Below, in pieces: positions 52,900 through 62,712 of a stretch of 64,000 nucleotides of DNA. The DNA comes from Ceratobasidium sp. AG-K (Eukaryota; Basidiomycota; Agaricomycetes; Cantharellales; Ceratobasidiaceae): assembly GCA_037039685.1 (NCBI GenBank), contig JAWNGF010000009.1, forward strand, positions 1,178,001 through 1,242,000. Direction: 5' to 3'. Position 1 is the stretch's first letter; each line of letters begins with the position of its first letter. The notes under the pieces were generated by a model, which saw only the letters and a list, made by a program, of their open reading frames with translations, was not told where the DNA came from and searched no databases. A program made the translations under genes and the position numbers.

Positions 52900-53834
52900 A
52901 AAAGTGTTTCCCGCATTTTTTAGCCTCTGCAAAGCAGTCTTTAGACTAAAAGATTTTGTACTTGATCTAGACACCAAAGTCGACAAATTAAACAGTTGAA
53001 TTGAAGTACTAGAAGAAGATCAAGTCTAACAAGCAGAGGATTTAAGGGTCGAACATACCAGAAACGACAAAAACCACAATCAACTCGAAGCCGATTATCA
53101 ATCTCTTCATGCAAGGCTCGAGTTCATCAAAATTAACCTCGACAACACAAACAAGCAACAAGCCGATCAAGATCGTGTCCAAAGCATAAATCTAGCTGAC
53201 ACCAATATTGAAGTCAAGCGCTTGCAAGAACAAACCCGTGTCTTGATCAAAAATTGCGACCAACTTATTAAAATCCAAGAAAAACACACTCAAAAGGTCG
53301 AAACCCTCATCAACAACAACAAACGTCAGTGGCGCACTATCAAAACCCTTAAAGACAAAATCAAGGGCAAATACTGTCATCTTGCAGCAGAAGTGCGTAT
53401 TCCTATTAACCAGGATTACTGCCTTCTAAATCACCTTAATACCATTGCACCCAACCCTTTTCAGTGGGACCAAGACCTCAACTCACACAGGAACAACACA
53501 GGGAACAGCTTAGACTAGAGTCCCTAAAACTCTTTATTGAAGACGTTCATCGCAACTACATATATGAACAGTACAACAAACTAGGAGTAATCAACGCGTT
53601 GTTCTTGGAAGACAAAAATCTTGAATTGGTATTTTTGAGAAGTTTGCGCATCATTAAAGACAGAAGGGTTCAAAGAAGAATCCGTGATATTTTGTATGGC
53701 CTTGGATCCCAATAAATCTACCTTTTTCCCCGCTCCAATATGTTGAGAGCCCCATCACCTAGTCAAGGGGGATTTACCCAAATTTCAGCAACATCCGGAC
53801 CCGATGTAGTTGCACATGCAATCAATGCCTTAAT
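52900..53834 (+). pseudogene. A1 pre-gag ORF1 and ORF2 and gag N-terminus
   Basis: ORF1 homologue from about 52900 to 53518 with stops near 52998 (TGA for CGA, SRIE) and 53026. ORF2 (53464-53715) is open. The gag ATG is at 53740 (MLRAPSPSQGGF) and runs to AINALI, where B1 interrupts at TTAAT (53830-53834). The gag continues at 23808 (minus). The region 52419-52899 is the leader, with no gene. Confidence 0.85.
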
Positions 53835-54296
53835 TGTCGTAAGCTTCTTCTTGGTGGCTATGAGACAAGCAGCGATGGAGAGTGGACGGCACTAAGACCT
53901 AAGTGACCTCTTGAACCGCAACACACTTAAGTGTCTGTAGGCTCTTGAGGGTAGGGGTGGTTCTAAGTGTCACTCAAAGGGAATGTTTTGACAAGACAAA
54001 ACAAGCTGGGGTTACCAGGCTTGTTAGTCCTCTATATATATATCAAAAAGTGGCCAAGTCATACAAGGCGCAGCCACATGAGTCAAACATAAGAGCCAGT
54101 CAGGAGTGTCCATGTGAGTCATGCTGTATGAACAGACATGACTTGTACAAAGCACAGCCGCATTACACAGTGTAACACATAACCACAAGAAGGTGGCAAC
54201 GCGGCAGGAAAGAAAACAAGGAACAAATACAGACACATACACAAGAGGAAGGATGAGACGTAGACGAGTCCGATGGCGGGAGCATGGCTCACGACA
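53835..54296 (-). repeat. B1 element 3' LTR (462 bp), inverted
   Basis: TGTCGTAAGC to CTCACGACA. Near-identical reverse complement of 23809-24270, flanked on the A1 side by TTAAT. On its internal side the expected B1 polypurine tract is missing and C-LTR sequence begins at once (54297), marking the right breakpoint of the inversion. Confidence 0.93.
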
Positions 54297-54435
54297 ATAT
54301 GACTCATGGTGACACGTCATCCATACACCTCACTAAATGAGGGAGAGGGCACATCTATACAGAAAGGGTGCATAAGGCGCCAGTACAAGCCACGAGACTG
54401 CAGAACAGAGAAAGAGGGCGGGACAGGTCATGACA
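54297..54435 (-). repeat. C element 3' LTR, inner part
   Basis: ATATGACTCATGG to GGTCATGACA matches the end of the C LTR at about 61701-61839. The outer part is at 44303-44620; about 40 bp between the halves are lost. The C polypurine tract (plus TTGCCCCCCCAC) follows. Confidence 0.88.
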
Positions 54436-54475
54436 TTGCCCCCCCACATAGGGCCAGGTAGTGGAGTGCCTGGGC

Positions 54476-55579
54476 CTATCTGCGGGTGACCCATTCCTTT
54501 AGCTCCAGCCAGCCAACGCGTTCCGCCAGGTTCCGCATGTCCAATTCGAGGACCTTGTTCATGCGGTCCCACTTCTCCTGGTAGAGCCTGTCAAGCTCTT
54601 CCTGGTGGCGTTGTCGGAGGCACTCGAGCTCTTCTTGCTTGCGGAGTGCCCACTGTTCCTGTTGGTGGTTGAGCCACTTGTTGAGTTGGTCGACTGTCCA
54701 TGATCTGCACTGGACAAGGCGGTAGGCCTCCAAGACGTTCGCGTTGCAAGGCATGCAGTCGCTGGGCGGGTGGGGCTCGAGGTTGGCAATTGCCTGCCCG
54801 ACATCGGCGATGTGGGCCTCGACGCTTTCCCAGGCCCTGTCCCATGTTGCGTTCCACTCCTGCTCAACACGCTCGGCGTCCTTGTCAGTGATAGGAGGGG
54901 GGGGAGGGATGTTGTCCTCACTGCTTTTGTTGGCACCTTTTGACCGGTTGGCAGTGTTAAAAGGGGTTTCAGAGTAGGTATTGTCAGCGACTGGTGGTTC
55001 AGGCTTTCTTTGCCACTCACAAGGGGCGGGCCAACCGCTAGTGAAGTTGTAGGAGCAATTGCTTCACCAAATTCCATTGCTGTCGACGTGTCCTCCGTTG
55101 GCCAAGGCAATGTGGGAGTTGGTCTTGCGTTTGAACCACTTGTCTCCTTCCCACTTGTAGCCGGTGTCCCTGTTCCAGGCATCAGCGCTCTTTGTGACCA
55201 CATTGCGGACGGTGAGTCCGATGCACCCTCGGCAATGGTAGTACTTGCTGCGGCCAATGTTGGTGGGGTTTGCAGGTTGGGTGTCGGGGTGGCTGACCCA
55301 GAGGAGGGAGCCGAGTTGGGGGTGGATGAGGGACTTGCGCTCCTTGTCCCATTTGAGGTTGCCACGCTTGGCAAGAGGGATGTAGCCAAGGTGAACCCCA
55401 GGCTCAAGATCATTGGCCAATTTCCTGGCCTCCTTGAGGGACCAGGGCGCTGTAGCCCTGCAGTTGATGGCGAACTCGCCAGGTCCACCAGCCATGATGG
55501 CCTTGCCGTAGGCGGTGTTGAGCCTGTAGGAGGCGAGGTGGGCAGAGGCGGCATTGTTGTTGGAGCAGATGGGGGCCAT
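54476..55579 (-). pseudogene. C ORF3, uncharacterised protein encoded over the pol 3' end
   Basis: 368 codons in the -1 frame relative to pol, from ATG 55577-55579 (MAPICSNNNAASAHL). Seen: HLGYIPLAKRGNLKWDKERK, HCRGCIGLTVRNVV (CxxC core as in B ORF3), then after a single TGA (55064-55066) a Pro-rich linker. The C-terminal end is a long charged coiled coil (NKWLNHQQEQWALRKQEELE, RQRHQEELDRLYQEKWD). Nearly the whole length overlaps an open pol reading frame. No known domain recognised. The stop most likely derives from CGA. Confidence 0.7.
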
Positions 55580-58500
55580 TGCCCAGGTGGGGAAAAGTTT
55601 TTTGATAGAGTGTTTGGAGTGTTGGCTAAGAGCAGACTGGTGGTAGTAGGCTGAGTAGCTGGGATGAGGACTTCAGCTGCCTTTCCTCTCGTTCTTTTGT
55701 ATTCCTGTGTTTTGAAATTCGGGGGAAGAGGGCCGGTGGGAAAGTCCTTCTGGAATCTTCTCATCACTGGAGTCATATTGGCAAATTTCTCTGCCCATTC
55801 TTCCGTGTCTTCTAGAGGTCCATATCCTTTCCACCTGATGCGATATTTCAGCCCGTCAGGGTCTTGATGCCAATCAATAATCCTTTCTACTTCGTATTCT
55901 TCCTCCCCTTCTTCCGTAATAATTGGCGGAGGTCGGGGTTGGTTCCGATGGAAGTCCACATCTTCCTTGTAGTGAGTCAACATGTTTCCATGGAAGACAT
56001 CATGTATTTTCATGGACTTGGGGAGATCAAGTTGGTAGGCATGAGAAGAGATCTGTCTTTTGATAGTAAAGGGGCCAGTTTTCTTGTCATCAAGCTTCTT
56101 GCTTGGGCGCCTGGTCTTGATATTGGTAGTCAGGAGCCACACGTTGTCCCCTTCCTTGTATTGTATCTTTGGGGTCTCTTCTCTCGATTGATGATATTCC
56201 ATCTGAGCCTTCATTTCTTCCCATACAGCCTCCATATCCTTTGTCCACTTGTCTCCTTCTGGGGATTGAGTCACATAGTCCTCAATAGACCATTTGGGCG
56301 TCATGCCATAGATGACTTCAAAGGGGGATTTGCTTGTAACTCGGTTTTTGTGGTTGTTGTGGCAGAATTCTGCAATGGGTAACCATTTTGCCCAATCATC
56401 CTGCTTGTGATTTCCAAAGATGCGTATCCATCCCTCAAGCCATTGGTTTGTTCTTTCCACCAAGCCATCTGTTTCAGGGTGGAAGGCAGTGGAGAATGTC
56501 CCTTGGATTCCTAGCCGTTTGTACACCGCTTCTAAGAAGTGTGATTTGAAGGTGGTTCCTCTATCTGAGACAGTGGTTTTGGGGAAACCATGAAGGCGCC
56601 ATACTTCCTTCACAAAAATATCAGCTAGTTCTTCTGAGTTTGTGGATTCCTTGCAGGGAACAAAGTGTGCCATTCTGGAAAAGCGGTCCATCACAACAAG
56701 GACACTGTCAAACCCTTGTGATCTTGGTAATTTCACAATGAAATCATATGCAATATTTTCCCAAGGTTTCTCCAGAATGGGCAAGGGTTTGAGTGGTAGG
56801 TGTCCTTTGCTTCCCTTCCCCCTTTGGCACGCTTCGCAACTGTCAACATACTTGTTGACTTGAGCCTTCATGCCTGGCCAGTAGTAGTTTCTAGCAATGA
56901 GTTCTAGAGTTCTGGCTTGTCCTTGGTGCCCCGCAATGGGTGAATCATGGTAGAGCTTGAGAAGCTTCAGCTTGATGTCTTTTTCGTCAGGGACAACGAT
57001 TCCTCCTTGGTACCACAGGAGATCTTTGTTCATTTCGTAGTCCTTGAACTGTTTTTTCACGGAGGGTGGTAGGTCTTCCTTTCCTTTGGTGCTTTTGATC
57101 AACGTTTCCAGGCTTTCATCCTCTTCCAGGGCTTCTTTGATTTCCGCAATGATGTTGTCGCTCATCAGGGCTGAGAATCCCTTGAAGTTTTTGGCAGAGA
57201 TCATCACTTGCTCAGCGGAGGCAATATCGTTGTAATCGCTTCTTCTGGAAAGGATGTCCGGTTTTTCCGACATTTTGCCAGGTCTGTAGTGGATCTTGAA
57301 GTTGTAACTTGCTAGCATGAGGAGCCATCTGTTGTGTTGCCGGTTGAAGGTGCTGGCCTTCTGCCAGTAAGAAAGGTTTTTGTGATCTGTGTAGATCACT
57401 ATTGGTTCCTTTGTTCCTTCAAGGTGAATGCGCCAGTGTCGCAATGCTTCTATAATGGCAAGAAGCTCCTTGTCATGCGTGTCGTAATTCAGCTCTGCTT
57501 CCTTGAAGCTTTTTGAGAGGAACCCTACTGGGTGTAAATATCTGTCTTTTTGTCGCTGGCTAAGAATAGCTCCCATTGCAACTCCTAAGGCGTCTGTCTC
57601 AAGAAAGTACTGCTTTGATTCGTCAGGATGTGCAAGCACTGGTTCTCTTGAAATGACGTCCTTCAGGGAATCAAAGGCTTCCTGGTGTTCTGCGTTCCAT
57701 TCCCATTTCTTGTCCTTTCTTGTCAATTGGGTCAGGGGTTTGACAATCAAGGAGAAGGCTACCACAAATCTCCTATAGAAGTTGCAGAAACCAATGAATG
57801 CCTGTAGTTGTTTCACAGTTTTGGGAGTGGGCCATTCTTGGATAGTCTTGATTTTGTCCTTGTTCATGGAGATGCCGTCTTTGTTGACAACAAACCCAAC
57901 CCAGTTGGCTATTTTTCCATAGAAGGTACATTTCTTCAGGTTTCCAAAGAGGTTGTTCTTCCTCAACCGTTGCAAGACTTCCTTGACATCTATGGTGTGT
58001 TGATCTCTTCCTCAAGAAATGATAAGGATGTCATCAATGTAGACCACGATCTTCACTCCAATCATGTCCCTGAAGATGTGGTCCATCATTCTTTGGAAAG
58101 TAGAAGGTGCATTCTTGAGGCCAAAGGCCATCACGGTGTATTCAAAAAGCCCTTCTGAGGTGATAAATGCTGTCTTCCATTCGTCTCCTTCTCTGATTCT
58201 GACATTCCAAAAGCCATTCTTCAGATCAAGAGAAGTGATGAAAAGTTCTTCCTTTGAACTTTCTCCAGTCTTCTTGAATATCTCTAGTAGTTGTTCAAGA
58301 AGTGGAATAGGGTAGCGGTCCGGGATGGTTTCTTCATTTGCTCCTCTGTAGTCAACAACAGGACGTAGGTCAGGGATGGTTTGTCCTTCCTTCAGGGCTT
58401 TTTTGACAAAGAAGAGGCTTGCAGCAAGGGGAGATTTGCTGGGTCTGATACGTCCTGACCGGAGTTCGTTCTCAATATATTCCTTTGTTGCTTCTCTTTC

Positions 58501-59094
58501 CCTTGGTGACAGAGGGTAGGCCGTCTTTGGTTTTGGAAGCCAATTGTTGTCATAGAAGTCGATTCTACAATCCCATTCCCTGTGTTCAGGGAGTTTGTCA
58601 TATTTTTCTTCGTCAAAGACGTCCTTGAATTCTTCAAGTTCTCTTGGTAGTTCCTGGAGAAGTCCTGCTTTGGCTACAAGGGGAAGTTCTGTTTTCCATT
58701 TGATAGCAAAGGGGGACCAGGATATCTCAGGGTTGGTTTCCTTCAGCCATGGCATTCCTAAAATCATGGGTTGTGTGCCAGTGTTCATGACATAGAATTT
58801 TTGGTAGAAAGTTCTTCCTTCTAGGTCAAATTTCAGCTTGCACCTGAACTGGATCTGATCTTTTTGTGTTTTTCTGTCAATGGTTTCAATGCTTCTGGGG
58901 CTTTGTAATTTGGTCAAAGGGATATTGTTTTCTTTGGCAAAGTTCAGGTCGATGAAGTTTCTAGACAAGCCGGAGTTGATGAGAGTTGAGATTTTTTCCG
59001 TGATTCCCTCTGCAGTTGTGTATACCATGGGTGTTTCATTTGTAGCCTTGCAATAGTATACATTTCACAGAGAGGGTCTCGGGGCTTCCTCACA
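54559..59094 (-). pseudogene. C pol (protease, RT, RNase H, integrase, chromodomain) with two stops
   Basis: Starts near 59094 (CEEAPRPSL) overlapping the end of gag. TGA just after that motif and TGA at 58012-58014, right after VVYIDDILIIS. The protease has LINSGLSRNFID, so the catalytic Asp is Asn. RT has FGLKNAPSTFQRMMDHIF and YIDD; RNase H LETDALGVAMG; integrase YHDSPIAGHQGQ, SCEACQR, VVMDRFSRMAHF, TVSDRGTTF; chromodomain YRIRWKGYGPLEDTEEW. After about 55680 the frame continues for ~370 codons as an S/T/P-rich run over ORF3; that part is doubtful as protein. Confidence 0.88.
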
Positions 59095-59114
59095 CACGGT
59101 GGAGAGATGCCCAT

Positions 59115-61285
59115 CTAGTTTTCCGACTCGGAATCGGTGGATTTGTTCTCACTCACTTTCTCATCTTTGAGTTCAGCGGCTTTTCCATTCACAGGCTTCT
59201 TTCCTTTGTCCTTGTAGGTCCACTCCCTTGTGCAGTCAGCGAGATTGTGCCCTGCTTCCCCACATTTGATGCAGAGGTTGTTTTCTCTTTGGCGTTTCTT
59301 CTCTTCTTTTGGGACCAGGTCCCCTTTGATTTTCTGGGCCCTGGAACCTTCTGCCTGGGCTGGCTGTTCGTTCTTCTTCCTTGTACTGACCGGGTTGGTC
59401 AGTTTGTTGATTTCCTCTGCTTGCAGGGCGATATTGATCCATCCTTCAAGATCTCGCTGTTCAGCTCCTGCTCTATCCCTGAGTTCCTCACAAACGAGTT
59501 CTGTTTGATGAAGCGGTTCAGTCCTTGTCTGAATCGTGCCGCTAGGGCTGCGTTGTTCCAGTCAAGTTCTTGGGAAAGAAGTCGGAAGTCAGAGACATAT
59601 TCAGACACACTCTTGTTTTGGTAAAGTCGTTGGATTCCCTGTTCAGCTTGAACCTTTTTGCTGGGGTTGCTCCATTGTCTGTTGTAGGCTTCTTGGAAGG
59701 CTTCCCATGAGTCTAGCCACAGATGATCTACATTGTCGTTGTACCTATTCAGAACTGGTTGTGCCCAATTTCCAGCAGGACCCTCTGCCATGTTCATCAA
59801 TACTGCGACAATGTGCCGTTCATCCGTGTCATATTGGGTGGGGTTCAGACAAAAATATGCCTTCATTCTTGCAAGGAAGGTTTCCGCTGCAGTTCCCCTG
59901 GTTCCTTCAAAAGCCTTCGGCATTTTGATGCGTGGTCCTGAGTTTCCTCCGTTGCCTCCTTGATTCGTTTGGAAGATAAAGGTCCTTCCTTTGTCTCTGA
60001 TTTGATATTCGGATTGTCCTTGTACCTCAAAAGAGGGTGATTGTTGTCCCTGTGGTGGAAGATGAGGGGGTGGTTCTCTCCATTGTGGGATTTTGAGGGG
60101 GGTTTGTTGTGATTCTTCCCTTCGGTGTTCAGATTCTGCTTGGGCGTCGGCACCAATCTGTTCAAGAAGGTCAAACGTTTCCCTGGTTTGTAGACGGACC
60201 TCTTGCATCCTAGTGGTTTGATCCTGGAATCTGTTGGTAACTTCCTCATCAATCCTTCCAAGGGTGATGGTCATGTTTCTCATTCCTTCCGCCATTCTTC
60301 CTAGGGTTTCTTCAATGTGTGTAATACGCTGGATTTGTCCTTGCAAGGTTTGGTTCATCAGGAGATCAAAGTTGTTCAACCTATTGTTGATTTGTTCGGA
60401 ATTTTCAACCAATCATTCAAAGACATCGAGGATTTGTTGTTGAACGCGATCAACGTTCCTCAGCCTTTCATAGAAAGTATTGACTCCATCTTCCGTTCTG
60501 GAGGCAATGCACTCAATTTGCTGCATCATATTTGTTGTGTCTTGGGTTTGTAGATCCCATCGTTGTTCCAACCCTTCAATTCTAAGGGCTTGGACTGCAT
60601 TCTCTTGTTGATATTGGATCTGGAGGGTGTTGAAGATCCTTTCCAGGGTTTGGATTGGATTTCCCTCCATGTTTTCCATCAGTTGTTCTTGTCTCAGTCC
60701 TTCATCTTGTGAAATTGACTCAACGCTTCCTTGTGATTGGAAGGTTGATGGTACGCTCAGGGCACTGTGAGTCCTAGGGACTTCTACTAGTGGTGGCATG
60801 GATGCAGGGGTAGCTATTGGTGGTGGAAATTGCATTCCAAAGTCAGGAAATGCTAAAGGTTGTCTAGTCCCTGTTGTTCCAGTGTCCAATGGTCCTGGGG
60901 TTGCATTTCTAAGTGGTCCTGGTATCCTAATCATGCGCACAGCCCTAGGGCTAATCACACTTTCCCCATGGAAAGCAACAACTGGAGCTGCTGGTGGTGG
61001 TGTGTTGAATGGATTTTCAACTACTCAAATTGTTGATGATGTGGACCCTTGCTCGTTTGAAATCCTGGTTTCTTCTTGAGTTCCTGATGTTTCAATAATG
61101 TTGCCGATTCCTGCTGGGACGCTGGTAGAAGGGGGTCTTGACGCGCGGCTGCCACTTCTAAGTGGTGCCGTCCAATCACCTGCCTGTTCTCTTGCTCCTC
61201 TTGGGGGGTTTGATTGGATTTCGACTATTGTCACTGTTGGAGCCTCACTCCTTTGAGACGCTGCACTTGAGGATTGATTTTCCAT
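59115..61285 (-). pseudogene. C gag with stops and a frameshift
   Basis: ATG 61283-61285 (MENQSSSAASQRSE), Pro/Ser-rich N-terminus, coiled coil (IQTLERIFNTLQIQYQQE, RMQEVRLQTRETFDLLEQI), capsid (AAETFLARMKAYFCLNPTQY, WSNPSKKVQAEQGIQRLYQN), a one-base deletion near 59511, then DLEGWINIALQAEE and a CCHC knuckle CIKCGEAGHNLADC, with a stop at 59115-59117. TGA codons at 61025-61027 and 60413-60415 fit CGA-to-TGA. Confidence 0.85.
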
Positions 61286-61327
61286 GTCGTCATGTGACCT
61301 TGTTTTCTTGTGGCTCAGCGTACTAAG

Positions 61328-61339
61328 AGCTTGCTTTGC
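61328..61339 (-). promoter_or_regulatory. C primer binding site, self-priming type
   Basis: Minus strand GCAAAGCAAGCT, two bases inside the LTR, exactly complementary to AGCTTGCTTTGC (minus strand of 61550-61561) located ~30 nt after the LTR TATATATA box. Confidence 0.75.
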
Positions 61340-61341
61340 AA

Positions 61342-61839
61342 TGTCGCAACCTGCTAATGCCTATGGTTGACAACCGCTAATGGCCTTTGAGATGTGGAAC
61401 AATACGTGATAAGTCTTCTAAGACTCTATCACTAAGGTGGACAAACGCTAGTCTTGTCAGTACAAGTCACTAGCTCCTAAGTCCAAGTGGCTGCGCTAAA
61501 GGCTAAGTAGCCAAGTGCCTCTGATCACACTGCAGGGAGAGTTGACAAGGCAAAGCAAGCTGGGGATGACCATGCTTGCAAGCCAGTATATATACTCAGA
61601 AAGCAAGTGAGTCATAGTAAATACATGAGTCACATGCCTGAGTCAAAGTCCAAGTCATAAAGGGGCTGCGCAGGCCAGCCAATAGAAAACAGCATGAGTC
61701 ATATGACTCATGGTGACACATCATCCATACACCTCACTAAACAAGGGAGAGGGCACATCTATACAGAAAGGGCACATAAGGCACCAGTACAAGCCACAAG
61801 ACCGCAGAACAGAGAAAGAGGGCGGGACAGGTCACGACA
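61342..61839 (-). repeat. C element 5' LTR (498 bp)
   Basis: TGTCGCAACC to GGTCACGACA, followed by ACGAG (61840-61844). TATATATACT at about 61587. The only complete C LTR in the window. Confidence 0.92.
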
Positions 61840-62214
61840 ACGAGGGTCAAATGTATGGCGCTTAGGCCTAAGTGAGTCACGTGATGAGTGATGGGGAAAA
61901 CAACAAGAGAACAAGTCTTGTGGAGGCAAGACTTGTGTCGCTGGTATATACATGCGCTACTGTGGCTATGTACAATAGAGAGCAAGCAACAAGGGAAACC
62001 AAAAGGAGGGAAAGCAAGAGTCCGAGAGAAGAGAGGAAAGAACAAAGGAAATGTGATAAGTCCATGGAGGCCAAGGAGATAAGGGAACAGGCCAGGCAGG
62101 CATGTCCCGCGGTCAAGGCTTACATAAAGGCGACTAAATGCGCCAAGGCGAGAAGAACAAGACCAAACACAAGGCAACAAAACAACAAGAAGAGGACGAG
62201 AAAAGGTTGTGACA
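61840..62214 (-). repeat. D element 3' LTR, inner part
   Basis: Runs from the C insertion point to GGTTGTGACA at 62214, followed by the purine tract of D (plus CTACCCCCCCTT). Its outer end lies at 44621-44694. A TATATACATGCG-like element is at about 61945. No gene. Confidence 0.75.
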
Positions 62215-62238
62215 CTACCCCCCCTTCTAGGTTGGGGC

Positions 62239-62712
62239 TCACTCCACCAACACAAACTCCTCAGTGTCATTACATACAAAGGGGTCCTCAGCTGACCCTG
62301 TCCCTGTCCACGCCCCATAATCCTCCTCGTCATGTGTCAAATCAATTACCGCCTCCTCCCTAACCTCTAGGTCAACAGTGAGGTCGACTATTGCAAATGG
62401 GTCGCCTCTGAGACAGACCTTGCAAGACCTGTCCATGATCTCAAGGGCATCGTGGATGTTGTTGGCTGCGTAGGCAATCCAGTTGCACCAGCGGACAAGG
62501 GGGCGACCAACAAACAACCTGGGGGCCTCTCCTGACTAGTAGTGTGCGGATATGATAAAGTAGAAATGTTGGCGCATGCCAGGATGCCAGTACATGCCTT
62601 GCTCCTGGGGGGGTACAACTTCGAGGGACTGCTTGAAGGTGGCCGAGCAGGTGTAAAGGTTGTGGTAGACCCAGACCATGACTGAGTTGGTGGATTGGCA
62701 TTGGGAGGACAT
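62239..62712 (-). pseudogene. D ORF3, uncharacterised, SIM-like acidic end
   Basis: 158 codons from ATG 62710-62712 (MSSQCQSTNSVMVWVYHNLY), -1 frame relative to pol. One TAG at 62536-62538. Contains GRPLVRWCNWIAYAANNIHD, a CxxC pair in SCKVCLRGD, then IVDLTVDLE and AVIDLTHDEED, two [VI]DLT motifs next to acidic residues, and an acidic C-terminus. Position, frame and motifs match the ORF3 of families B and C. Confidence 0.7.

Noticed and set aside
23809..54296. B1 LTRs in opposite orientation as a large foldback transposon
   Set aside because: Their flanks rejoin one A1 gag only after reversing 44303-54296, and other elements show the same reversal, so a later inversion is simpler.
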